From NCBI GenBank assembly GCA_030645815.1, contig JAUSMW010000267.1, forward strand, positions 1 to 47,849: a stretch of 47,849 nucleotides of DNA, in the 5' to 3' direction. The notes under the pieces were generated by a model. It did no database searches and was not told where the DNA came from. It saw only the letters and a program-made list of their open reading frames with translations. The position numbers and the translations under genes are program-made. Position 1 is the stretch's first letter; the number at the start of each line of letters is the position of its first letter. Origin of the DNA: Candidatus Saccharimonadota bacterium (GTDB lineage Bacteria; Patescibacteriota; Saccharimonadia; Saccharimonadales; Saccharimonadaceae). Below are positions 35,301 to 43,717 of the stretch, in pieces.

Positions 35301-35410
35301 TTGACTGGAATGAGCCTATGAATACTTGGATGAGAAGCAATGGCGAAAAATATGGATTTAAGTGGTATGGACAAGGTGACCCACCACACTTTTCACCGGA
35401 TGGTCATTAA
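32381..35410 (+). CDS. Large membrane/exported T4SS-associated protein with C-terminal M15 (VanY-like) peptidase domain
   Basis: N-terminal disordered tail, TM LGLIGLFIGTGTIVNLLLGPSFGIV, further hydrophobic segments. C-terminus VSAVVIKMVKDAKDDGVNPITGAEGFRSMKRQEYL...APGTSNHQTGVAIDWNEPMNTWMRSNGEKYGFKWYGQGDPPHFSPDGH. Confidence 0.8.
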   Translation: MANTTQKPDQEDFNPAHNTGQDDFDKIIDKNFSPGDEKMMEERAGQSDADNLEDKEKEAAENDSFSKDSVKSLEQQESQTDASWKNNTSTKNTPSQSRFRMTRKRGAGLGLIGLFIGTGTIVNLLLGPSFGIVNLKEIMVKKYGGPWSSYIEERQKIGMARKMSKEIVKGCGLVKVKCRYRGMTEKEIKKFEKRNPGTIIHTEGSTVGGKKKIKSIEYYNGSGTKVTVEASGFKTALLDKGDPSLRNTIRNFNNPKVAPWRDFSSGFFYQIFEIARGKGKKIDEEKGKTEEERKKNRTREMVRNYVSGEDFSVGAGTSRNTANASEQSARNQVSDNINVEADKIKADFDDPTKAIDPLPNPDGSTIGDSAKGIAKVGLSGVKGAFLGPVAPVERACAAKRLISSVGYISKAINARNLIAYSMLFMVTADQIKAGDADGDTAERIGDLGSILSSQDPETKYTFADSFGYQYAAENKLVQNTKSHQIDTAQIYPYRLGSGLTGTLLAIADGINSMIPGGASTCKVVGNLFFQIGTGVLVIVSDLFTGGGVSAGGIAMGLAASTAFAFAEQIATPMLARSVAGAIITGDERGMAAGNAITSGFGMSTSMNNRMHGGFPLSKKQALAYDSYSDKINQSVARDRGLQKILDPKDPESFTSRFAFSLSPYLQQPSVNSIAKLGISSLNPFASIPQVSAANQDQEYDLCGDEDYDKLDIAAGPFCDPKYGLDPWKLNDDNGDTYDPEKVIEYMCGTPIDSEAGCLPMAFIDDDGAPKGEYADWITECVQTDEPIAADGEDETPKECLDPEKTSDPLKYNMFRMYYFDTTIDDEHNDRDASNGSAASDSAGTAAPDKISMADLYESSEDIACADGSKDLGVQDGYHAGEKVKIRVCALDDVPETGELSDVSGSDGKLVVNSRVSAVVIKMVKDAKDDGVNPITGAEGFRSMKRQEYLASCGCTGGNPVAAPGTSNHQTGVAIDWNEPMNTWMRSNGEKYGFKWYGQGDPPHFSPDGH

Positions 35411-35411
35411 T

Positions 35412-37187
35412 ATGTATAGAAGAATATTATTATCAATACTCACGATAGCAGTCATTATGCCTTTACCCGTACAAGCTTTTGATGATTTTTACTCTGATTC
35501 TGAAATACAATTTTACGACCCAAATGCTTGTGACCCAAATGGTGGCTCTGGCGATACAGACAACTCCACTGCCGCACCAGGAGAGGGTGTAGATTATGAC
35601 AATACACAAAGTGCCGAGACTGGCTATGAGGTTTCGGTGGAATCAGACGGTGCGGACGGTAGTGCAAGTGGTGATGGTAATTATGCAAGCGGGACTTCAT
35701 ATGGACATAGTCTAGGTTGGAAAACTCACTTTGTAGCTCTTTATCCAGGCTGGGCAAAAGAGAAAAAACTGGAATTGGGTGATGTGGTCAAAATAACATG
35801 GAAAGGAAAAACGGTATTTGGTATATATGGTGATAATGGCTGGGTGGATAATAGTAACAAAAATGTACACACCGAAGTATCATTGAGTGTTAAGAGGGCT
35901 TTTTTGGGAAATAGTGCCAGTGTAGCTACTGGATTTGGTTCAAAACGTGACGTTGTTAAGTTCACTGCCTACCCAAACACGAGTAGTAAAATACATGGTA
36001 ACCCTCCTAGTAATACTTTGATTGACCAGGTTGGTGCTGAGGTATCAGGAGTATCGGCCGACACTGAATCTCCTGAAGAGGCGGGGAGTTGCGTATGTGC
36101 CGACCCAAATTCGGGTAGTACGACAACGTTAGAGGGTGAAAATAATGCTGAAAAAATCTTTAATTTCTTTGTTAGTAAGGGTCTAAAATCTTACCAAGCA
36201 TCTGGTATTTTAGGAAATATGCACGCTGAATCTGGCTGGGAACCACAAAAGGCTGAGGGTATATATGATCGCAAAGTAACTGCCGAGGAATTTTTATCAG
36301 GAACAGGTGGGCCTGGTTGGGGTATTGTGCAGTGGACTCCTGGGTCAAAGTTTATCAACCCAGCAAAGGCTGATAGTAAAGACCCAAACAAACTAGAGGT
36401 TCAGCTAGACTTTTTATGGGACCAGTTGGATGGTAAGGGCCCTATACCTGAAAAACAAGCTGGAGATGATGTGAAATCGACTAAAAATATTACAGAAGCT
36501 GTGCGGGCGTTCCAGGGTGATAATAATATTGGTGGTCATTATACAGGCTACGAAAGGCCGGGAAGTCAATCCGCCACCTTAGCACAGCGAATAGCTCAGG
36601 CGAAAGCAATAGAAAGAAAATATGGTGGAGGCTCGTCGGGCGGCTCATCTTCTGGTGGTTCTTGTACGGGTAATGGTGGGGCTAGTGGAAGTTGTGATGT
36701 TGATAAGCCAGTTAATGGCTCGGGTAATGGCCCCACGACTGAATATACTCAAAATCAGTTAACTACCATTTTTGGTAAACCAGGTACAGCATCTTCACAC
36801 CCAGAAATGGATAAAAATTTAACAGAAGTTGATTTTAATGGTCATAAGGTTAGTGTTAATAAAAAAGCTGCAGGATGTTTAAAAGCCGTGGCGGCGGACA
36901 TAAAATCAAAAGCAATATCATACAGGATAAACGACATGGGTTGTTATAGATATGATGCAGATAACGGCGCCGGTTCTGGTAATATTGGCCTGAGAAGCTA
37001 TCATAGCTATGGTGTTGCTTGTGATATAAACCCAGGTAGCAACCCATTTACATATGATTCTAGTGCTTCGTATGATATGCCGCGAAGTTATGTTGAAGCT
37101 TTTCATGATCACGGTTGGACCTGGGGTGGTAGTTGGAATAGTGTAAAGGATTATATGCATTTTGAATTTAACGGAGTAAAACCATGA
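35412..37187 (+). CDS. Exported multidomain peptidoglycan hydrolase: RlpA-like region + phage tail lysozyme-like domain + C-terminal M15 peptidase
   Basis: Signal peptide MYRRILLSILTIAVIMPLPVQAF; NNAEKIFNFFVSKGLKSYQASGILGNMHAESGWEPQKAEG...GWGIVQWTPG; C-terminal RSYHSYGVACDINPGSNPFTY...FHDHGWTWGGSWNSVKDYMHFEF. Confidence 0.85.
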   Translation: MYRRILLSILTIAVIMPLPVQAFDDFYSDSEIQFYDPNACDPNGGSGDTDNSTAAPGEGVDYDNTQSAETGYEVSVESDGADGSASGDGNYASGTSYGHSLGWKTHFVALYPGWAKEKKLELGDVVKITWKGKTVFGIYGDNGWVDNSNKNVHTEVSLSVKRAFLGNSASVATGFGSKRDVVKFTAYPNTSSKIHGNPPSNTLIDQVGAEVSGVSADTESPEEAGSCVCADPNSGSTTTLEGENNAEKIFNFFVSKGLKSYQASGILGNMHAESGWEPQKAEGIYDRKVTAEEFLSGTGGPGWGIVQWTPGSKFINPAKADSKDPNKLEVQLDFLWDQLDGKGPIPEKQAGDDVKSTKNITEAVRAFQGDNNIGGHYTGYERPGSQSATLAQRIAQAKAIERKYGGGSSGGSSSGGSCTGNGGASGSCDVDKPVNGSGNGPTTEYTQNQLTTIFGKPGTASSHPEMDKNLTEVDFNGHKVSVNKKAAGCLKAVAADIKSKAISYRINDMGCYRYDADNGAGSGNIGLRSYHSYGVACDINPGSNPFTYDSSASYDMPRSYVEAFHDHGWTWGGSWNSVKDYMHFEFNGVKP

Positions 37188-37549
37188 ACAATAGACGACA
37201 ATTTATTATTATAGCGATAGCACTATTTATATTAGTAGCTTTAGTGTCTATTACAATTATTAATAGTGGTGATAGCACGAAAAAAAATAAAGATGAAATT
37301 GCAGAAACTGAAAAGAGCCTGCCCGTACATAGAATATTTTATAGCCCGCCAGTTACTGATATAAATGGACCATTTACATTAGAGTTTATGTATAAAAAAA
37401 ATAATGTAGACTATATAAAAATAACCGATAGCTCACCTCAGGGTAGAATGAATGCTATGCATTGGCTACGTACACGTGGTGTTGATCCAACAGATTTGAG
37501 TATTCGTTTTGATGATTTTAAAAATCCACTAAGTGATAGAGGAAATTAA
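37184..37549 (+). CDS. Small single-TM hypothetical protein of the T4SS operon
   Basis: MNNRRQFIIIAIALFILVALVSITIINSG...; ATGA overlap with the preceding gene. Confidence 0.7.
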   Translation: MNNRRQFIIIAIALFILVALVSITIINSGDSTKKNKDEIAETEKSLPVHRIFYSPPVTDINGPFTLEFMYKKNNVDYIKITDSSPQGRMNAMHWLRTRGVDPTDLSIRFDDFKNPLSDRGN

Positions 37550-37550
37550 T

Positions 37551-38252
37551 ATGGAAAATGACACTATAGTAAATAAAAGAAATATATCATTTTTATTAAT
37601 CATCTTTTTTGTTATTGGCCTAGTTGTATCTATTTTTGGTTATATAAACTCTCAACAAACTGTCTCTGTTAAATATAAAAATATATCAAAAGTGACTATA
37701 CAAAAAATCGGTCAAGGCTCAAAAAGTCTTGGAAAAGAAACTGTATACAAAAAATCTGGCGAAAAAATAACTCTTATGAAAGGTTCTTATTTACTGAAAT
37801 ATACAGGTATTGATGGTTACGCTAGTGACTATGAAAATATTAACCTAAATGAAAAACCTGTATTTATATCATTAGACCCAGATTATTCTAATAGTAGACT
37901 ATCATCTATTTTAGAAGATAATTTTGAAGACATAAAAATAATTTTGAACGCAAAATATAAAAATATGAGTGATTATAATATACAAAAAGGTAAGTTATAT
38001 AAAAAAGGTCAGTGGTACGGCACAACACTACAATATAGTGGTAATGATGTATTTAACTACGACACCCTGAGGTTAGTTATGGAAAAGAAGGGTGATACGT
38101 GGCGACTAGTAACTAGTCCACCAAATATTATATTGAGTTCAAAAGATTATCCAAATATACCTGTAGATGTACTGCGTGATGTAAATAATGTCCAAAATAC
38201 TATGTTTGTCCAAAAGTACACAGACCCAAATAGTAAAGTTTACTTTCCCTAG
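37551..38252 (+). CDS. Single-TM hypothetical protein
   Basis: MENDTIVNKRNISFLLIIFFVIGLVVSIFGYINSQQTVSVKYKNISKVTIQKIGQGSKSLG... Confidence 0.7.
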   Translation: MENDTIVNKRNISFLLIIFFVIGLVVSIFGYINSQQTVSVKYKNISKVTIQKIGQGSKSLGKETVYKKSGEKITLMKGSYLLKYTGIDGYASDYENINLNEKPVFISLDPDYSNSRLSSILEDNFEDIKIILNAKYKNMSDYNIQKGKLYKKGQWYGTTLQYSGNDVFNYDTLRLVMEKKGDTWRLVTSPPNIILSSKDYPNIPVDVLRDVNNVQNTMFVQKYTDPNSKVYFP

Positions 38253-39283
38253 ATTTCAATAATCTTTCCACTCACACCTTTCATTAGTGGTGTGATAGTG
38301 GTTGTCGTTATGATTACTTGATTATCATATAGAAATTCTATTAATTTACCTTGTCGTTCTTCGTCTAGTTCAGAAAAGACATCGTCCAGTAATAGGATTG
38401 GTGCGATGTCTCTAGCGTGTTTGATTAGTTTTGTTTCTATTATTTTCATAGCTAGCAGTAGGGTTCTATTTTCACCGCGAGACGCAGATATATTAGCGCT
38501 CTTACCACTAATCACAAACTCAAAATCATCACGATGCGGGCCAAGTGATGTAAAGCCTGTTTCCTTATCTAATTGTAGGTTTTTTTCTAAGCCTTTTAAT
38601 AGATTATTGGTGTAATTTTGGGCATTAATTTTACTAATATATTCTACTTTTATTTGGTGCTTTTTTGACGCCAATTCACTATACATATCACTAATTGTTT
38701 GGTTTATTTTTTCGATTAATTCTAGTCTGTTAGAAACTATTATTCCACCTAGTTCACTTAGTTTTATATTCCACACAAACATTTCCTCACTCGAAAAATT
38801 TCTGGATTTTAACAGATTATTTCTTTGCGCCAGTGAACGTTTATATTTATTTAAATTAGTTTGGAATGTAGGGTTTATTCTAGATAATAATGAGTCGAAA
38901 TAATCCCTACGCGTATCTGGTCCACGAGCTATAATTTGCATAAACTCTGGTTCAAATAACACGACTGGTATGGTGTGTGTGAATTGCATACGTTTGTATT
39001 TTGAGTTGTTGATGACGTAGTTTTTTTCTTTATCTATGTTAAATTTTACGTTTCGTTCTCGTTCGTCAAATTTACCAATTAATGATGCTGTATTTTCGCT
39101 GTATTTTATTAAATCCCTATCACTCGCACGATATGATTTACCAGATGCCAAAAATAATATAGCTTCTAGTATATTGGTTTTTCCAGCCCCGTTTTTACCT
39201 AGTATGATATTGGTCTTTTCTGAAAAATCAAAACTAGCTGATTTATATGACCGAAAATTAGTCAATTTAATATTGGATATCAT
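38249..39283 (-). CDS. recF: DNA replication and repair protein RecF
   Basis: MISNIKLTNFRSYKSASFDFSEKTNIILGKNGAGKTNILEAILFLASGKSYR; C-terminal ILLLDDVFSELDEERQGKLIEFL. Confidence 0.95.
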   Translation of the reverse strand: MISNIKLTNFRSYKSASFDFSEKTNIILGKNGAGKTNILEAILFLASGKSYRASDRDLIKYSENTASLIGKFDERERNVKFNIDKEKNYVINNSKYKRMQFTHTIPVVLFEPEFMQIIARGPDTRRDYFDSLLSRINPTFQTNLNKYKRSLAQRNNLLKSRNFSSEEMFVWNIKLSELGGIIVSNRLELIEKINQTISDMYSELASKKHQIKVEYISKINAQNYTNNLLKGLEKNLQLDKETGFTSLGPHRDDFEFVISGKSANISASRGENRTLLLAMKIIETKLIKHARDIAPILLLDDVFSELDEERQGKLIEFLYDNQVIITTTTITPLMKGVSGKIIEI

Positions 39284-39289
39284 TGTAAC

Positions 39290-40402
39290 CTAGCTCTTCA
39301 GAGGCATAATAATATGCTGATAATTCGAGTTAGTCTCGTCGGCGTTTGATAGAACACTAGGGGATAGTTTACCGTTGAAACCAAACTCTACATTTTCACC
39401 ATCAACAGAGTTTAATGCTTCTAGTAGGTATCTAGAGTTGAGTGTTATAGAACCTTCACCAACTACTTCATCTGCAGTTGCGCTAGATGTATTTTCACCT
39501 AATTGAGAGGCTACAGAGTGTATAGAAACCGTTTTCTTATCAGGGTCTGTTTTGATAGTTATTCCTCCGGCACTTTCACGAGCAAATAGACTGGCAACTT
39601 TTGTGATTCTAGTAAATTCTTCTTTATTAATAGTCACATTAATATCTAAAGAACCTGGGATTAATTGGCGATAATCAACATATGTGGCATCAATCAATTT
39701 ACTAGTTAACTCAATGTCATTTACACGGAATCTTACTTGATTTTCATCTATTAAAATTTCTACTTCGCCTTGGTCATCAGGAATTATACGTACGACTTCC
39801 TGTAGTGAGGAAACGGGTACAATAGCATCTACTTCGCTCTTTATTTTTATACCGGTTATTTGCCGTTCTGCTAGGCGGTACCCATCTGTTGCGGTTATAT
39901 ATAATTCGTTTTTGTAAGTATGTAAATATGCGCCAGTTAGCATTGGGCGGGTTGTGTCGTGACTTGCAGCAACAACTGTCTGAGAAATTGCTTTTTTGAT
40001 TACATTTGTTGGTATTTTAAATACTACTGCTTTCTTTTCATTAATCTCTGGTAGGTTGGGGAATTCATCAGCTGGTAGGCCGTTGATTGTTGATTCATAC
40101 ATACCAGATTTTATGTTGATATGTAGATTTTTATTTTCAATTTCAATATTATTCTTCGGTAGGTTATTGACAAATTCACTAATCAACTTTGCTGGAATAG
40201 TGAGAGAGCCTTCTTTTTCTATCTTTGTACCTATAAAAACGGTAATAGCAATTTCTAGGTTTGTTGCAGCTAGTAGTAATCTGTTATTTTCAGTTTTTAT
40301 GAGGATATTATTTAAGATTGGTAGAGGAGTTCTACTACCTGCAATACGTGAAACAATAGAGAGTGCTTTGTTTAAGTTTTCTTGTGTGACTGTGAGTTTC
40401 AT
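39290..40402 (-). CDS. dnaN: DNA polymerase III subunit beta (sliding clamp)
   Basis: MKLTVTQENLNKALSIVSRIAGSRTPLPILNNILIKTENNRLLLAATNLEIAI; synteny with dnaA/recF. Confidence 0.96.
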   Translation of the reverse strand: MKLTVTQENLNKALSIVSRIAGSRTPLPILNNILIKTENNRLLLAATNLEIAITVFIGTKIEKEGSLTIPAKLISEFVNNLPKNNIEIENKNLHINIKSGMYESTINGLPADEFPNLPEINEKKAVVFKIPTNVIKKAISQTVVAASHDTTRPMLTGAYLHTYKNELYITATDGYRLAERQITGIKIKSEVDAIVPVSSLQEVVRIIPDDQGEVEILIDENQVRFRVNDIELTSKLIDATYVDYRQLIPGSLDINVTINKEEFTRITKVASLFARESAGGITIKTDPDKKTVSIHSVASQLGENTSSATADEVVGEGSITLNSRYLLEALNSVDGENVEFGFNGKLSPSVLSNADETNSNYQHIIMPLKS

Positions 40403-40645
40403 AGACTTTTCCTTATATCTTTATTTATATAATTAGTAGTGATAGTAGTAGGTGTGGATTGTGTGTAAAAAGCACTATTTAACTGATTTGAAAAAGTAAA
40501 ATTAACCTGTGTATTTATAGTGAATAAACTACGTAAAGTATCTTGTAAAACTTCTTCTTTTTTCATAAATAAACTTTTTATAAACAAATTTTGGTAGTTT
40601 TTACTAGTTTTTTTACGTATATTTTCCAATACATTTACACAACCC

Positions 40646-41998
40646 CTATACATATAATTTCTCCCGAATGTCTGCTACATTTTCACGAATTGTATAATCT
40701 AATTTAATTGCTTTTGTAATCTTTTCAACTGAATGTATAGCTGTTGTGTGGTCTTTACGACCTAACTCACGTGCAATAGACGGAAAGCTCGTGTGTAGCT
40801 CGCTACGCATCAAATACATAGCAATCTGACGCGGAATCATGATATTTCTATCGCGTTTTGGGCTCAGAATATCGTTTACATCTACATTAAAGTGGTAAGC
40901 GACCTTACTAACAATTTGCTTTGGTGTGAGGTGTTTTGGTCGTGCACGAGATACATTACCAATTATTCCCTCGGCAATTTGCTTATCTGGGCTGATTCCA
41001 CGCATTTCACAAAATGCTAATAACTGGTTCAAGGCGCCTTCAAGTTCACGGACATTTGTTTTTATATTACTAGCGATAAATTCTATTGTATCTGGTTCTA
41101 ATTCAAATCCAGCTTGCAGGGCTTTGCTTTGTAATATCGCGCAGCGTGTCTCGAAATCAGGCATATGAATATCAATTGCCATACCCCACTCCAAACGACT
41201 ACGTAGACGGTCTGTTAGGCTAGAAATTCGCTTTGGTGGTTTGTCAGAACTAATCAATATTTGCTTGTTGTTTTGGTGTAGATAATTAAAGATATGGAAA
41301 AAAGCCTCTTCGGTTGTTTCTTTACCAGCGATAAATTGAATATCATCCATTATCAACACATCAATATTTTTGTAGCGGTCAGAAAAGTTATCACGTTTGT
41401 TTTTACTACGTAGATACGACATGAATTTTCCAATAAACGCCTCGGTAGTGGTGTAGTGGACATTTAGTTCTGGTTTTTGTTTTTGCAACTCGCTACCAAT
41501 TGCTTGTATGAGGTGAGTTTTACCTAGACCAACACTACCGTAGACAAACATAGGGTTATACCGCTCGCCCGGCTTTTCGACAATCGCCTGAGCTACGGTA
41601 TATGCCAAATCATTATTGCTACCAACTACAAAAGAATCTAGGGTGTATTTTGGATTAAACTTATTTTCAGCCTGTTCCTGGGTATTTGTTGTGATTGATT
41701 TTGCGCTGCGAAAATCATTTACAACAGGGTCGTGACTACGAGATGGTTTTTTGTCAGAGTTTATTTTATAGACAATAGAGCGTGGGTGAACACTATTTTT
41801 TGCCAGTATTTGCCGTATCTGACCATCAAATTTTGTTTCTAGTTGTTGCTTTGTAAAGATATTTTTAACGCCGATGATCAACTCTTCGTCGGTAGAGTCA
41901 TTATTTAGCTCAGTTTCTTTAAACCACGCTGCAAATGCTGCCTTTGAAACCGAGACCTCTATCTCACCTAGCACTGTTTGCCATAAAACTTGGTTCAC
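40646..41998 (-). CDS. dnaA: Chromosomal replication initiator protein DnaA
   Basis: NPMFVYGSVGLGKTHLIQAIG, IDVLIMDDIQFIAGKETTEEAFFHIFN, RELGRKDHTTAIHSVEKI. Start GTG at 41998 preferred over TTG at 42010, because the latter overlaps a GAGGAG Shine-Dalgarno. Confidence 0.95.
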   Translation of the reverse strand: MNQVLWQTVLGEIEVSVSKAAFAAWFKETELNNDSTDEELIIGVKNIFTKQQLETKFDGQIRQILAKNSVHPRSIVYKINSDKKPSRSHDPVVNDFRSAKSITTNTQEQAENKFNPKYTLDSFVVGSNNDLAYTVAQAIVEKPGERYNPMFVYGSVGLGKTHLIQAIGSELQKQKPELNVHYTTTEAFIGKFMSYLRSKNKRDNFSDRYKNIDVLIMDDIQFIAGKETTEEAFFHIFNYLHQNNKQILISSDKPPKRISSLTDRLRSRLEWGMAIDIHMPDFETRCAILQSKALQAGFELEPDTIEFIASNIKTNVRELEGALNQLLAFCEMRGISPDKQIAEGIIGNVSRARPKHLTPKQIVSKVAYHFNVDVNDILSPKRDRNIMIPRQIAMYLMRSELHTSFPSIARELGRKDHTTAIHSVEKITKAIKLDYTIRENVADIREKLYV

Positions 41999-42010
41999 TT
42001 TTCTCCTCAA

Positions 42011-42250
42011 ACTCTTTAAAACTTATCTATAACTATAAACCAACATATAGGTTTTCCACAACCAAAAGCGTTACGGAATCTCACACACCATCACTTGAGG
42101 TAGAGTTTTACACATTGACTAGTAAACACTTTAAAAACTGTGGAAACTATATCTAAATATGTGTAAAACAAACATTAACCGCTAAATAAAACCGTTATTT
42201 ATGCAAGAAAATTTTGATTTATCTCTGTTTTGTGATACAGTTGTTCGGAT
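42011..42250. other. oriC: Putative oriC (rpmH-dnaA intergenic) with four DnaA-box-like 9-mers
   Basis: TTTTCCACA 42052-42060(+), TTTTACACA 42106-42114(+), GTTTCCACA 42139-42147(-), TTTTACACA 42160-42168(-), followed by an AT-rich tract. Confidence 0.65.
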
Positions 42251-42388
42251 ATGCCAAAGAGAACTCATCAACCAAAAACACGTCGACGTGCCCGTAAACA
42301 CGGGTTCCGCGCTCGTATGTCAACAAAAGCAGGACGCCTAGTCCTAAAAGCTCGTCGCCTGAAACAACGCGCCAAACTAAGCGTCTAA
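42251..42388 (+). CDS. rpmH: 50S ribosomal protein L34
   Basis: [45 protein letters not shown] (45 aa, below the ORF-track length cutoff). Confidence 0.96.
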   Translation: MPKRTHQPKTRRRARKHGFRARMSTKAGRLVLKARRLKQRAKLSV

Positions 42389-42404
42389 GCGCTATAATAC
42401 CTGT

Positions 42405-42752
42405 ATGTTATCTCACCGAAATCGTTTTCACGGTCATGGTAGTTTGCGCTATCTATATCAACATGGCACAAAGTCACGTAGCCGCGATTTTGGATTGTAT
42501 TATATTGAAAACAAAAACCGTACACATTCACGCTTTGCCATAGTAGTCAGCAAAAAAGTACACAAATCGGCAGTCAAAAGAAACCGCATTCGCCGACGAA
42601 TATACGAAATCATTCGACTAGAGATGGATAGTATCAAAAACCCTTACGACTTCATCATCACTGTGTTTACTCCAGAGCTGGTAGATATCGAACCAGCACA
42701 GCTCAAAAAACTGCTAGTCGAGCTGCTAGTAAAAGAAAAGCTAATCAGTTAA
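42405..42752 (+). CDS. rnpA: Ribonuclease P protein component
   Basis: MLSHRNRFHGHGSLRYLYQHG...FAIVVSKKVHKSAVKRNRIRRRIYEIIR; between rpmH and yidC. Confidence 0.94.
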   Translation: MLSHRNRFHGHGSLRYLYQHGTKSRSRDFGLYYIENKNRTHSRFAIVVSKKVHKSAVKRNRIRRRIYEIIRLEMDSIKNPYDFIITVFTPELVDIEPAQLKKLLVELLVKEKLIS

Positions 42753-42784
42753 AATAGTCTAAAAGACAGGGAGACTTTTACTAG

Positions 42785-43714
42785 ATGGATATAATTAATG
42801 TTTTGATCGTGCAGCCAATTTTTAACGCGTTGCTAATAATTTACGGTATAGTGGGTGATTTTGGGCTCAGCATTATAATCTTTACGATTTTGGTGCGTTT
42901 GGCATTGTGGCCGCTCATTAAAAAACAATTGCACCAAACCAAACTAATGCGCAAGGTTCAGCCAGAGCTAAAAAAAATAAAAGCCCGCACCAAAGGCAAC
43001 AAACAACTAGAAGCTCAACTAATGATGGAGCTGTACCGCGAGCGTGGTATTAAACCATTTAGCTCTATTGGTGTGCTCATCATCCAACTACCAATCTTTA
43101 TTGGTATATACCATGTGATAACTATTATCACTCAACACAAAGACCAGATTGAAGGTCAATTATATGAGTTCACAAAACAATTACCTCAAGTCCAACAAAT
43201 AATTACAGGCGACCACCATTTCAACGAGACTTTACTAGGTTTTATTAACCTAACTCAGACAGCATTGGGTGGTGGCTCTATTCATATTCCGCTAGTTATC
43301 TTGGCACTTATTGCTGCAGCGTTCCAATATATCCAAACCAAGCAGCTGATGCCAAATGATAGTTCGAAAAAGAAACTTCGTGACATCCTAAAAGACGCAT
43401 CTAGTGGTAAAGAAGCTGATCAATCAGAAATCAGTGCCGCTATGAGTAGCAAAATGGCAACATTCATGCCGCTACTACTACTAGTTTTCGCACTATATCT
43501 ACCGGGTGCGGTGGTACTGTACTATGCGACGTCTAGTATCGTTGCTGTATTGCAACAATATTTGGTACTACGCCGCGACGAAGAAGAACTAGAAGTTATA
43601 GCTGACCAAAAAACTAGCAAGAAAAATCCTAAAGCCATAAAGGAAGCTACTGTTGTCACCAGGAAATCTATCAAATCCTCTAAAAAGTCAAAAAAGAATA
43701 GAAAGAAGAGGTAG
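42785..43714 (+). CDS. yidC: YidC/Oxa1 family membrane protein insertase
   Basis: GLSIIIFTILVRLALWPLIKKQLHQTKLMRKVQPELKKIKARTKGNKQLEAQLMMELYRERGIKPFSSIGVLIIQLPIFIGIYHVI. Confidence 0.94.
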   Translation: MDIINVLIVQPIFNALLIIYGIVGDFGLSIIIFTILVRLALWPLIKKQLHQTKLMRKVQPELKKIKARTKGNKQLEAQLMMELYRERGIKPFSSIGVLIIQLPIFIGIYHVITIITQHKDQIEGQLYEFTKQLPQVQQIITGDHHFNETLLGFINLTQTALGGGSIHIPLVILALIAAAFQYIQTKQLMPNDSSKKKLRDILKDASSGKEADQSEISAAMSSKMATFMPLLLLVFALYLPGAVVLYYATSSIVAVLQQYLVLRRDEEELEVIADQKTSKKNPKAIKEATVVTRKSIKSSKKSKKNRKKR

Positions 43715-43717
43715 GAA

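Noticed and set aside
21024-38252. T4SS locus as an integrative conjugative element
   Set aside because: No relaxase, coupling protein, integrase or flanking direct repeats seen in the window; it is embedded next to the replication-origin core genes. The rest of the genome could change this.
40399-40653. 84-aa minus-strand ORF between dnaN and dnaA
   Set aside because: Overlaps the dnaA end, low-complexity, and lies over DnaA-box-like sites; more likely intergenic.
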